From NCBI GenBank assembly GCA_020403455.1, contig JADBXP010000016.1:84020-148019 (forward strand): a stretch of DNA of 64,000 nt. Reading direction: 5' to 3'. This DNA is from Chitinophagaceae bacterium (GTDB lineage: Bacteria > Bacteroidota > Bacteroidia > Chitinophagales > Chitinophagaceae). Under the pieces are notes generated by a model. The model saw only the letters and a program-made list of their open reading frames with translations, had not been told where the DNA came from and did no database searches. The position numbers and the translations under genes were made by a program. This document shows, piece after piece, positions 16,880 through 25,138 of the stretch; position 1 is the first letter of the stretch; each line of letters starts with the position of its first letter.

Positions 16880-17641
16880 TTATATTAATTGATGAATCAA
16901 CTTCAGAACACCTTCGAAATTTTCCAAAGGACTCACATGTCCACCCCCAACAACTAGAGTTTCTATTTGTGGTGGGTTTGGCACATAATCCTCGATCCCT
17001 TTTAAGGCAATGGCCTTTACTTTCAGGTTGACAATTAAATTCATTGTATCATCTGCATTAATAATAACCGATTGATCAACTTGTTGTACATCACGGTTGC
17101 TCAACTTATTCATTGTGTACTCCAGTTGATTCAATAAAGATGAATCGAGCAGTAAAGACTGCTTTGCAAATAAGGCCTTAGCAGCTTGGCTCGTATAAAA
17201 TTTTCTAAAAAACAACATAGTATGTTGTAATCTGATAACCAATTTTTGGAATGATGTTGGAGCCAAAAAAGGCATATTGCATACCCCGACAGATTCGAAT
17301 CGGTGAGGAAATTTATCTGCCGCCCGAAGCACAGTCATACTCCCCCAGGAATGTCCAATTGCAATTACTTTCTGTACACCTAAAACATCTAAAATTTCTA
17401 CCAACATTTTTGCACAATCCATTATTGTCCAGCCGGACTTGATATTTTCTCTGCTTTCACCATGCAAAGGCATGTCTATCGTAATCAAAGTTCGATCTGA
17501 AATTTGATTTAAATATTTATCCCATAGATGATGATCAAAATAAACTCCATGTAAAAATATTACGGGCGTTTTATCGGAATTATTGTTTAACACAAATACA
17601 GCAATTTTTCCCACAACCGTATCAATATATTGTTGCTTCAT
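16880..17641 (-). CDS. Alpha/beta-fold hydrolase
   Basis: The 253-residue protein has the alpha/beta hydrolase layout: oxyanion region FLHGVYFDHHLW (about residues 29-40), DMPLHGES, the nucleophile elbow GHSWGS with Ser98, and a C-terminal GGGHVSPLENF with the likely catalytic histidine. No signal peptide is seen, so it is cytoplasmic. The substrate (ester, lactone or amide) cannot be told. It is the last of three minus-strand genes after a CRP-like regulator and a DUF2141 protein; the gap to the DUF2141 gene is about 100 bases, so an operon is possible but not certain. Confidence 0.9.
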   Translation of the reverse strand: MKQQYIDTVVGKIAVFVLNNNSDKTPVIFLHGVYFDHHLWDKYLNQISDRTLITIDMPLHGESRENIKSGWTIMDCAKMLVEILDVLGVQKVIAIGHSWGSMTVLRAADKFPHRFESVGVCNMPFLAPTSFQKLVIRLQHTMLFFRKFYTSQAAKALFAKQSLLLDSSLLNQLEYTMNKLSNRDVQQVDQSVIINADDTMNLIVNLKVKAIALKGIEDYVPNPPQIETLVVGGGHVSPLENFEGVLKLIHQLI

Positions 17642-17744
17642 GTAGTTGAAATGTTTTAAATAAGAGTGTCAAATTGATAAAAATGAATATTGAATGACTC
17701 ACTGGGTTACGTCATAAAAAATCATCTGAAAGCAAAAAGATGAA

Positions 17745-18197
17745 CTAGTTAATGAGTTCAACCGAAAAAGTATTATAAAGTGCATTGAATGAAAAAAAGC
17801 ATTGTTCAAATTTGGGCTTACTCAACTTAGGAATAAAGTTTCTGGAAAAGCAAAATGGTTCTTTGGGATAACCAAACATATTTGTTTTCAATACCCCGTT
17901 GCTGTCTAAATCCTGATAAACAGCAAGTGCATAGTCACCCTCCGGAATATCATTCCAGCTTACTGAAACTTCCCCGGTTGTAGATGGAATGAATTCCTTT
18001 GCAAATGCATGCTTGTTCTGAGTAGGAAACTCATTTTCCTTTTTGTAAAAACCAATGTGGATGGTTGAACCTACATTTTTTACATTGGAAATTTTGAGGG
18101 TAAACGTGTTTTTTGTTGAGGACTGAGCCATTATCTGTGTAACTACAACAAATGAAATAGCAACCAACAAAGCGGCTTTAAAAATAATTTTGTTCAT
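17745..18197 (-). CDS. DUF2141 secreted protein
   Basis: The 150-residue protein has a signal peptide (to about IMAQ, residue 25) and then a DUF2141 domain, recognisable from IHIGFYKKENEFP, WNDIPEGDYALAVYQDLDSNG, and FGYPKEPFCFS. This family is common in Bacteroidota, is exported, and has no established function. It lies 74 bases downstream of a CRP-like regulator gene on the same strand and about 100 bases upstream of a hydrolase gene. Control by the regulator is plausible by position. Confidence 0.9.
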   Translation of the reverse strand: MNKIIFKAALLVAISFVVVTQIMAQSSTKNTFTLKISNVKNVGSTIHIGFYKKENEFPTQNKHAFAKEFIPSTTGEVSVSWNDIPEGDYALAVYQDLDSNGVLKTNMFGYPKEPFCFSRNFIPKLSKPKFEQCFFSFNALYNTFSVELIN

Positions 18198-18271
18198 GAC
18201 TAGTGATTTTAATGAATGAATAATGAACCAAAATTATTACCCCCTATAATGTACTACCTGACACAAATGTG

Positions 18272-18883
18272 TCAAAATTTCTGTTGGGCAAGCTTCTGTC
18301 TTATGCGGGTAAGAGTTTGCCGCTCAATACCTAGAAAAGAAGATAAAAAAGTTAATGATACCCTGTTAAATAGATTGGGATTTTCCTTAACGAAATCTAA
18401 ATAACGTGTTTCTGCATTATCAAACAAAAAACCCTCGATTCTTTTTTGTTGAGTCTTTAAAACCTCCTCAGCAATCAATCTGCCATATCTTTCTATTAGT
18501 GGAAATCGGTTGTAGCCCTCTTGTATATGCTGATATGATAAATTTACAATTATGGTGTTTTCTATACACTGAAAAAAATACTTACAGGGTGTTTGTGTGA
18601 TAAAGGCAGAAAAATGTGTTGCATACTTTCTCTCCCTTATGAAATTGACTGTAATTTCATCCCCCCCATTGTTTACATAAAAAGATCGGAGAAGACCTCT
18701 GTATACGAAACCTATAACTCTTTGGATTGAATTGGCCTCAATGTAAAACTGCTTTGTTGTAAGATTTGAAACGGTAATCCCACTCTCCAGATAATTCAAC
18801 TCGAGATCAGATATGTTGGGACAAAGTGATTTTACTGAATCCAAAAATGATGTAATAGCACTTTCATTGTTTACATCTGTCAT
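18272..18883 (-). CDS. CRP/FNR-family transcriptional regulator
   Basis: The 203-residue protein has the two-domain CRP layout: an N-terminal cyclic-nucleotide-binding-like beta barrel (about residues 25-125; QRVIGFVYRGLLRSFYVNNGG) and a C-terminal winged helix with VSLTFLSSFLGIERQTLTRIRQKL. No FNR-type cysteine cluster is present at the N-terminus, so it is not an oxygen-sensing iron-sulfur protein, and the cAMP-contacting arginine-serine motif is not evident. The ligand is therefore unknown. The gene lies directly upstream of the DUF2141 and hydrolase genes. A near-palindrome 30 bases upstream of its start could be an autoregulatory site. Confidence 0.9.
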   Translation of the reverse strand: MTDVNNESAITSFLDSVKSLCPNISDLELNYLESGITVSNLTTKQFYIEANSIQRVIGFVYRGLLRSFYVNNGGDEITVNFIRERKYATHFSAFITQTPCKYFFQCIENTIIVNLSYQHIQEGYNRFPLIERYGRLIAEEVLKTQQKRIEGFLFDNAETRYLDFVKENPNLFNRVSLTFLSSFLGIERQTLTRIRQKLAQQKF

Positions 18884-18913
18884 CTATATCAATTTAAATG
18901 AAGTTGCACATTT

Positions 18914-18933
18914 CTTGTATTTTATAAAACAAG
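18914..18933. promoter_or_regulatory. Near-palindrome upstream of the CRP-like gene
   Basis: CTTGTATTTTATAAAACAAG is symmetric at nine of ten base pairs and is centred about 40 bases upstream of the regulator start. Its TTGT/ACAA outer half-sites could suit a CRP-family dimer. The rest of the gap up to 19205 (about 270 bases) shows no gene and no clear element. Confidence 0.3.
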
Positions 18934-19205
18934 TTTGCGCTTTCAACACAAGGCAAGTTTACTTGATTAAATACTACCTCCACAAAAGCCATTTTTTTCA
19001 AATTTAAACAAAACAAGTGATATGAGTAATTACAGTTCCCCCACTGATATAATCTATTTTCAGACATGATTCTACCTGTCAATTCACTAAAAGCTATGCT
19101 AGCTCACGACGGTTGACGCATGTTAAATGCTGTTATGGTGCTATGAAGTTATAATCTTTAATTTTTCTACCATGATTGTTGTGCAAATACTAGCCGTCTA
19201 TCCAA

Positions 19206-19252
19206 TAAAAAAAATAAAAAAAAGGGACTGTCTCAAAAAGTGAGACAGCCCC
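19206..19252 (-). terminator. Intrinsic terminator of the M16 peptidase gene
   Basis: On the minus strand GGGGCTGTCTC, a 7-base loop, and GAGACAGTCCC form an 11-bp stem with one G-T pair, followed by a long T-rich run. It starts 18 bases after the stop codon. The stem arms resemble those of the secDF terminator at 54411. Confidence 0.9.
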
Positions 19253-19270
19253 TTACCTGTAACAATGCAA

Positions 19271-22078
19271 TTAATTCTCCGGATTCAACACAGCCACCAA
19301 ATTCGGCGCATTTAAAACCTGTTGACACAAGCGCTGCAACTGATCTCCCGTTGCCTGTTTCACTTTTTCAGGATAAGCCAGTACCCAAGCGGGGTCAGTC
19401 TGTTCGATGAATGCGCGGGATAGCCCACTTAACCAATAGTCATTCTGTTTGATGCTTTCAGTATATTGGTTCTTGAGTGTCTCCTTCACTTTTTCCAAAT
19501 CTTTTGCTTCCACTCCTTTTTCAGAAATGTTCTTGACAATATCAAAAAAGGCAGCAGTGAGTTTGTCTACATTCTCGGGGCCGCATGGGAAAGAAGCACC
19601 TATTGAGTAGTGCTCATAGGGTCGCTTTTCCCATCCACCGCGTATACCTCCACCATAAATGCCACCCATTTCTTCACGTAATTTTTCAATGATCTTGATG
19701 TTGATCACATCACATAGCATTGTCAAATGAAGATTGGTCTCTTGATTATAAGGAAGTTCACTACTGTATTGTATCACCACAAAACTCTGCTTGTCTGCTC
19801 CTTTTTTAACCACCAATTTACCCGGACCTTTTGCCGGTCTTAAACCAACATCTTTGAAAGTATGATCCGCCTTTGTAGCAGGCAAACTACCCAAATAAGT
19901 GGTCAACAATGGCTTTATTTTCTCTACATCCAGATTGCCTACAAAAGTAAAATGAAGTCCGTCAGCATTGCCAAAAATCTGTTTGTAGATCTCCATGGAC
20001 CTGTCCAGACTTAAGGATTTAAAAGATTCTGCAGTCTCCATTTTTGGTGCCCAGGGGTGGTCACCATACACAACTTTATTGAGGGTATCTCTGAAATAAT
20101 TCTGTGGTACAGACTTCATGTTCTCGATAAAGCTCTTTTGTGAATTCACAAAAGTCTGGAACAATGCCTGATCTTTTCTGGGAGCGGTAAAATGAAGATG
20201 TACCAACTGGAAAAATGTTTCCAGGTCTTTTACACTAGATGAACCTTCAATACCTTCATCACTGGTATTCATGTAGGGTGTAACTGAAACAGACTTCCCG
20301 GCTAAAAACTTACGGAGATCAACAGGCGTAAAATCTTTTATGCCCATGCTATTGACCAGAACAGCAGCATATTCAGCATTCATGCGGTCCGCTGCCGGGA
20401 AGAGGTAGGTTCCTCCTCTGCGCCAGGCATCCATCTGAATCTCGTCATTCTTAAAGGTGGTTGGTTTCAGTGTGACTGTAATTCCATTGCTCAGCTTCAG
20501 GTCAGTAGTTCCCAGTGCCGCATTGCTGCTTTCACTTAGAATTTTACCGGGAGTTGGCATCTTATCAATCAACTTCTTCGCCAGCTGCTTCTCCTCGTAA
20601 GGAACCGCCGGTATGGCCCTGGCTGCTGTTATGTAAGATGTCAGGGTATCTGCAGCAGGAAGCGAACTTTTACTTTTCTCGCTTCCCATGATCAACGCGA
20701 AGAAACCCTGTTGCTTGGCAGTCTTTTTAGCCAAAGCATTCACCTCATCGATGGTAATGGTAGGCAAAACTTCCTGCAAGTACTTATATCTGTTCTCGAT
20801 CCCGGGTGCCGGCTCGCCCTTCAAAAAGTGATTGATATACGCATTAACCAAAACATCTGACTTGGTCTTGTCCTTGTCCTTAAATGCACGCTCCACAGAA
20901 TTCAGTTGATTGGTTTTGGCACGCTCAAGTTCTGAGGCAAGAAAGCCAAACTTTTTCACACTTTCAGTTACAGCCTCCATGGCACGGATAGCGGGCTGTG
21001 CAGGCTTATCACCCAAAAAGGCTACTGATGCAAATGAATTATATCCTCTGATGAATCCGGAAAATGAGGCACCTGCGGCAATAAAGGGTGCATTGGGTTG
21101 TTGTGAGATTTCTGTCAAGCGCTGACTTATCATCTGGTTGTACAATCCCTCTATGATGGTTTGACGATAATCACCCCAGGTTTTAACTACGGGTGACTTT
21201 TCAATATAATTGATGACCTGCAAAATGTTGTAAGGCTGTTCTTTATCTGTCAACACCATGCTCTGGTTCACCTTGCGATCAGCAATGGGAATGATGGCAG
21301 GCCGTGGAGTAGGATTCGGTGGATTCTTGTACTTGCTGAAATGAGCAATGATTTTCTTCTCTGCTACCTCAGGCTCCATATCACCCACCACGATCACAGA
21401 CATAAGATTAGGTCGATACCAGGTCTTATAAAAATTAATCAACGATGATGGTTTGAAATTTTGAAGGATACTGTCTTTACCTATGGGAAGACGGGTGCTA
21501 TAAGCAGAACCATTGAATAGTACGGGCAAATATTGTTTATTCATCCGCTCACCTGCCCCTTTGCTCAGGCGTGATTCTTCCAATACCACACCCCGCTCCT
21601 TATTGATTTCTGCAGTATCGAGCAATGCATTGAAAGCCCAATCCTCTATAATGGTGAATCCCTTTTCCAATTTAACAGAATCATCAGTGGGTATTGGAAG
21701 TATATAAACCGTTTCATCAAATGAAGTGTACGCATTCAGGTCTGCTCCAAACTCAACTCCGATGGATTGCAAATAACTTACCAGTTCATTTTTGGGGAAA
21801 TTTTTAGAGCCATTGAAATTCATGTGCTCCATAAAGTGCGCTAACCCCTGCTGATCGGGGGTTTCTAACACAGAACCTGCATTCACCACCAATCTCAATT
21901 GTACCTTTTTAGCAGGTAAACTGTTCTTTTGAATGTAATAAGTTAGTCCATTGGCTAACTTACCCACCTTTACATTGGGATTGAGCGGAATGGCTTGCTT
22001 GGGCTGAAATTGAGCTTCTGCCATCAGTGCAGAAAACAGCAACATCCAACCCCCTAAAAATACCCGGTTGATTTTCAT
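19271..22078 (-). CDS. M16-family zinc metallopeptidase (pitrilysin/insulinase type)
   Basis: The 935-residue protein has a signal peptide (to about AEAQ, residue 22) and two M16 repeats. The first repeat carries the inverted zinc motif HFMEH at residues 81-85, with the third ligand probably Glu161 (KERGVVLEE). The second repeat lacks this motif, as expected for the inactive half of the clamshell, and contains the YGGGIRGGW region used in substrate binding. The length fits single-chain periplasmic M16 enzymes. It probably degrades peptides in the periplasm. It is monocistronic, with its own terminator, 87 bases downstream of mutS2. Confidence 0.93.
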   Translation of the reverse strand: MKINRVFLGGWMLLFSALMAEAQFQPKQAIPLNPNVKVGKLANGLTYYIQKNSLPAKKVQLRLVVNAGSVLETPDQQGLAHFMEHMNFNGSKNFPKNELVSYLQSIGVEFGADLNAYTSFDETVYILPIPTDDSVKLEKGFTIIEDWAFNALLDTAEINKERGVVLEESRLSKGAGERMNKQYLPVLFNGSAYSTRLPIGKDSILQNFKPSSLINFYKTWYRPNLMSVIVVGDMEPEVAEKKIIAHFSKYKNPPNPTPRPAIIPIADRKVNQSMVLTDKEQPYNILQVINYIEKSPVVKTWGDYRQTIIEGLYNQMISQRLTEISQQPNAPFIAAGASFSGFIRGYNSFASVAFLGDKPAQPAIRAMEAVTESVKKFGFLASELERAKTNQLNSVERAFKDKDKTKSDVLVNAYINHFLKGEPAPGIENRYKYLQEVLPTITIDEVNALAKKTAKQQGFFALIMGSEKSKSSLPAADTLTSYITAARAIPAVPYEEKQLAKKLIDKMPTPGKILSESSNAALGTTDLKLSNGITVTLKPTTFKNDEIQMDAWRRGGTYLFPAADRMNAEYAAVLVNSMGIKDFTPVDLRKFLAGKSVSVTPYMNTSDEGIEGSSSVKDLETFFQLVHLHFTAPRKDQALFQTFVNSQKSFIENMKSVPQNYFRDTLNKVVYGDHPWAPKMETAESFKSLSLDRSMEIYKQIFGNADGLHFTFVGNLDVEKIKPLLTTYLGSLPATKADHTFKDVGLRPAKGPGKLVVKKGADKQSFVVIQYSSELPYNQETNLHLTMLCDVINIKIIEKLREEMGGIYGGGIRGGWEKRPYEHYSIGASFPCGPENVDKLTAAFFDIVKNISEKGVEAKDLEKVKETLKNQYTESIKQNDYWLSGLSRAFIEQTDPAWVLAYPEKVKQATGDQLQRLCQQVLNAPNLVAVLNPEN

Positions 22079-22165
22079 ATTGTATGATTTATTAAACTAA
22101 AGTAGAATATAACCCCGAATCAAATGTTATTAAAATGTTATAACGGGTCAAAATAGATACTTGTG

Positions 22166-24283
22166 CTACTTTTCAGCCTCCGGCTGAAGATTTTTTTCAA
22201 CAACCACCAGGTCCGATAGATTAACATTCAATGGGAGTTGTCCGATTTGTACGATGGCCCTTTTTCCCCTGACTTCCTTCACTGTGCCAACTTGGTGGTT
22301 CTTGTGAAGTTTCACCATACTTCCGGCTCTTATTTCATGATCAGGTAATTCCCGGTACTGTTTATTCACCTTACCTGCCATTTTTTTTACTGCCACTGAT
22401 TCTTTTTTCCCAAACAACAAATCCCTTAGGTTCCTAATCACCTCCTGCTTGTCATCGGTTTTCTTGTAATCGGTAACCACCTGCCGCAATTTCCGCTCCA
22501 TGTCTTTGAGGTAGGCAAGTTGGGTGGCATTCATTTTGTTTTTCTCTCTCAGCATTTCGAGGTCTTGCCGGTGTTTTTCTTGTTGAACCACCTGCTCCAT
22601 TTGCTTTTTTAGTGCGGAATTTTCTTTGAGCAGCTTTTGCAACTCAGCTCTTTCCTTTTGCACTTCCTGCAAATCTCTTTCTGTTCGATTGAGTAATTTA
22701 TCCAGACTAAAATGATTCTCGTCTACCAGCTTTCTGGCTTTGTTGATCAGGTGGCGGGATAGTCCGATTCGTTCTGCAATGGCAAACGTGTATGAACTGC
22801 CAGGTTTTCCTATCACCAGTTGGTAAAGGGGTTGGAGATTTGCTTCATCGAACAACATAGCCGCATTGACTACTCCCCGGGTGTGATTGGCCATTACTTT
22901 CAGATTCAGGTAATGGGTAGTAACAATACCCTGAGCGTGTTTGTGGGACAATTCTTCCAATATCACTTCGGCAAAGGCACCCCCCAGGTTGGGGTCACTT
23001 CCACTGCCAAGTTCATCGATAAAAAACAAAGTTTTTCCATTGGCATTTTCCATAAAATGCTTCATGTGCAGGAGGTGACTTGAATAAGTACTCAGCTCAA
23101 ATGCCAGGTTCTGAGTATCGCCCATGTGGATGAACAATTGTCTGAAAATACCCATCTCACTATCGGGGTGAACGGGGACCAGTAAGCCACTTTGCACCAT
23201 AAGCTGCAATAATCCTGCGGTCTTCATGGTGACGGTTTTCCCTCCGGCATTGGGCCCACTGATAACCAAAATGCGCTGGTCATCGTGGAGTGTAATATTC
23301 AATGGAATGGTTTTTTTTCCCGCTGCCCGGTTATATAGAAGGAGCAGGGGGTGACAGGCATTTATCAATTTCATCTGAGCTCGATCTGATATCACCGGCA
23401 TGTGCGCATCCATGTCCATCGCCAGTTTAGCTTTTGCCCGAATGAAATCATAATCGGCCGTTACCCGGTAATATTCCCGCAACAGGGGAGCATAGACTGA
23501 AATCTCTGTAGTTAATTCACGAAATATGCGGTGTATCTCCTGTCTTTCCTCGTTCTCCAAGGAATATAGCTCGTTGTTGAGTTCTATGGTTTCTTCGGGT
23601 TCAATGAATGCAGTTTTCCTACTGTCACTCTCCCCGTGATATATACCTTTGACCATTCTTTTGTGTTCGGAGAATACAGCCACCACCCTCCTACCATTGC
23701 TGAAACTTTCTGCTATATCGGCGCTGAAACCGGCTTTCTGTAACTTACCTACCACCCTTTCAAAAACCCGGCGAAGTTCATGCCTCTTTTTATACAACTG
23801 TTGTCGTATATGCTGTAATTCCGGGGAGGCAGTATCTTTTACTGCACCGGTTTCATCCAGAACTTGCTGAATCGCCTCAGGAATCTTTTTTTCCTCATAG
23901 CAACCGTCGAGAATTTCCGCTAATGCGGGAAAGGATTGCCTGCGCTCCGCATCCATCCAGCGAAATATCTGCTGCAGGTTATCACAGAGCCTTGCAATAA
24001 GCAGCCATTGTTCTGCCACCAAAACAGCCCCCGGGATTCCGAGCAATTTTAATTCTCTCTGCAATGGTGCCGTGAAGTCATTCGGTAAATGTTGTTGTTG
24101 GCGGAGTATAAGTAAATACTCATGTGCCTGCTTCAATTCGCGGATAATGTATTCTTTTTTGGTATGTACCCGCAGGTTTTCCGCCCTTTCTTTGGCAGGT
24201 TGAATTCGGGTATAATTGGTCAGCAAACCGATGACCTTATCGAACTCTAATTGGGTAAAAGCATTTTCAGGATATCCGCGCAT
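22166..24283 (-). CDS. mutS2: MutS2-family ATPase lacking the Smr domain
   Basis: The start at 24283 (MRGYPENAFTQLEFDKV) matches the usual MutS2 N-terminus, and a -7 promoter element lies just upstream, inside the longer ORF. The roughly 705-residue protein has the MutS lever/clamp region, a Walker A motif GPNAGGKT (near residue 340), FFIDELGSGSDP as Walker B, THYLNLK, a long coiled coil with LLKENSALKKQMEQ, and a final KOW-like segment. It stops where the C-terminal Smr endonuclease domain of typical MutS2 would begin, and the 87 bases to the next gene hold no Smr remnant. MutS2 acts on recombination intermediates or collided ribosomes in other bacteria; without Smr, nuclease activity is doubtful. 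Confidence 0.9.
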   Translation of the reverse strand: MRGYPENAFTQLEFDKVIGLLTNYTRIQPAKERAENLRVHTKKEYIIRELKQAHEYLLILRQQQHLPNDFTAPLQRELKLLGIPGAVLVAEQWLLIARLCDNLQQIFRWMDAERRQSFPALAEILDGCYEEKKIPEAIQQVLDETGAVKDTASPELQHIRQQLYKKRHELRRVFERVVGKLQKAGFSADIAESFSNGRRVVAVFSEHKRMVKGIYHGESDSRKTAFIEPEETIELNNELYSLENEERQEIHRIFRELTTEISVYAPLLREYYRVTADYDFIRAKAKLAMDMDAHMPVISDRAQMKLINACHPLLLLYNRAAGKKTIPLNITLHDDQRILVISGPNAGGKTVTMKTAGLLQLMVQSGLLVPVHPDSEMGIFRQLFIHMGDTQNLAFELSTYSSHLLHMKHFMENANGKTLFFIDELGSGSDPNLGGAFAEVILEELSHKHAQGIVTTHYLNLKVMANHTRGVVNAAMLFDEANLQPLYQLVIGKPGSSYTFAIAERIGLSRHLINKARKLVDENHFSLDKLLNRTERDLQEVQKERAELQKLLKENSALKKQMEQVVQQEKHRQDLEMLREKNKMNATQLAYLKDMERKLRQVVTDYKKTDDKQEVIRNLRDLLFGKKESVAVKKMAGKVNKQYRELPDHEIRAGSMVKLHKNHQVGTVKEVRGKRAIVQIGQLPLNVNLSDLVVVEKNLQPEAEK

Positions 24284-24303
24284 CTGTTTTGATTCTTCCG
24301 TCG

Positions 24304-24311
24304 CGAAGGTA
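24304..24311 (-). promoter_or_regulatory. -7 promoter element of mutS2
   Basis: TACCTTCG on the minus strand matches the Bacteroidota element TAnnTTTG with one substitution. It lies 20 bases before the ATG at 24283 and inside the longer ORF of the track, which argues for the shorter protein. No clear -33 element is seen. Confidence 0.45.
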
Positions 24312-24412
24312 CAATTTGCCATTGGCATCGTGGAGACATCCTTCTCTCTGGCAGCTTCATTTTTTTTTCAACCAAACTGCGATTCACTTGTTGATTGAGT
24401 AAATTCACTCGT

Positions 24413-25063
24413 ATGTTCAGGAAACTCCTTACCTTTTCTATAAGTTGCTGTCTGTTCTCCTGCGCACAGTCCGCCGAACCAGAAAAAATAAGTATTATGT
24501 CCCAGGAAGTCCTACCCGCCGGTGTTGTAACTGATACTGCCTATTTTGGCGAAGGTTGCTTTTGGTGTACCGAGGCATTTTTTCAACGGCTGAAAGGTGT
24601 ATACGCCGTTCAAAGTGGTTATGGTGGAGGTTGGGTGGACAATCCGACTTATGAGCAGGTTTGCGATAAAAATACTGGACATGTAGAATTGGCGCGGATT
24701 GTTTATAATCCGAAGGAAATCAGTTTTGATGAGTTGCTGGAAGTATTTTGGAAGACACATGACCCCACTACCATGGATCGTCAGGGAAATGATGCCGGAC
24801 CACAATACCGGAGTGTCATTTATTATGTCAACGAAGAACAAAAGCAAAAAGCAGAAAAATACAAGTCCGCTCTCGATAAAAGCGGTGCCTGGGATAAACC
24901 CATTGTAACGCTCATTGAACCCTTCAAAAACTATTATCCTGCTGAAAATTATCACCAAAATTACTACAACGACAACCCCAACCAGGGCTATTGCCGGTAT
25001 GTAATTGCCCCGAAACTGGAGAAATTCGAAAAGGTTTTCAAAGACAAACTGCGCAAGCAATAA
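24413..25063 (+). CDS. msrA: Peptide methionine-S-sulfoxide reductase MsrA, lipoprotein form
   Basis: The ATG at 24413 is preferred over the in-frame TTG at 24395. The product of about 216 residues has a lipoprotein-type signal (CLFSC, cysteine 17) and the MsrA catalytic motif GCFWC near residues 48-52, followed by SGYGGG, THDPTTMDRQGNDAGPQYRS and the C-terminal NYHQNYY region. It reduces the S form of methionine sulfoxide in oxidised proteins; the export signal places it outside the cytoplasm. The gene is divergent from mutS2 and is followed 75 bases later by an M1 peptidase gene. Confidence 0.95.
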   Translation: MFRKLLTFSISCCLFSCAQSAEPEKISIMSQEVLPAGVVTDTAYFGEGCFWCTEAFFQRLKGVYAVQSGYGGGWVDNPTYEQVCDKNTGHVELARIVYNPKEISFDELLEVFWKTHDPTTMDRQGNDAGPQYRSVIYYVNEEQKQKAEKYKSALDKSGAWDKPIVTLIEPFKNYYPAENYHQNYYNDNPNQGYCRYVIAPKLEKFEKVFKDKLRKQ

Positions 25064-25138
25064 AGGATTTCCTCGCTACTTTCTTTTTCAGGGTTGTTTT
25101 TTGGATTTATTTCGCAAGTGTTGATGTACTTTTAAGGT

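Noticed and set aside
24512-25060. 182-codon minus-strand ORF over msrA
   Set aside because: The plus strand encodes a complete MsrA with its catalytic motif; the antisense frame has no recognisable features.
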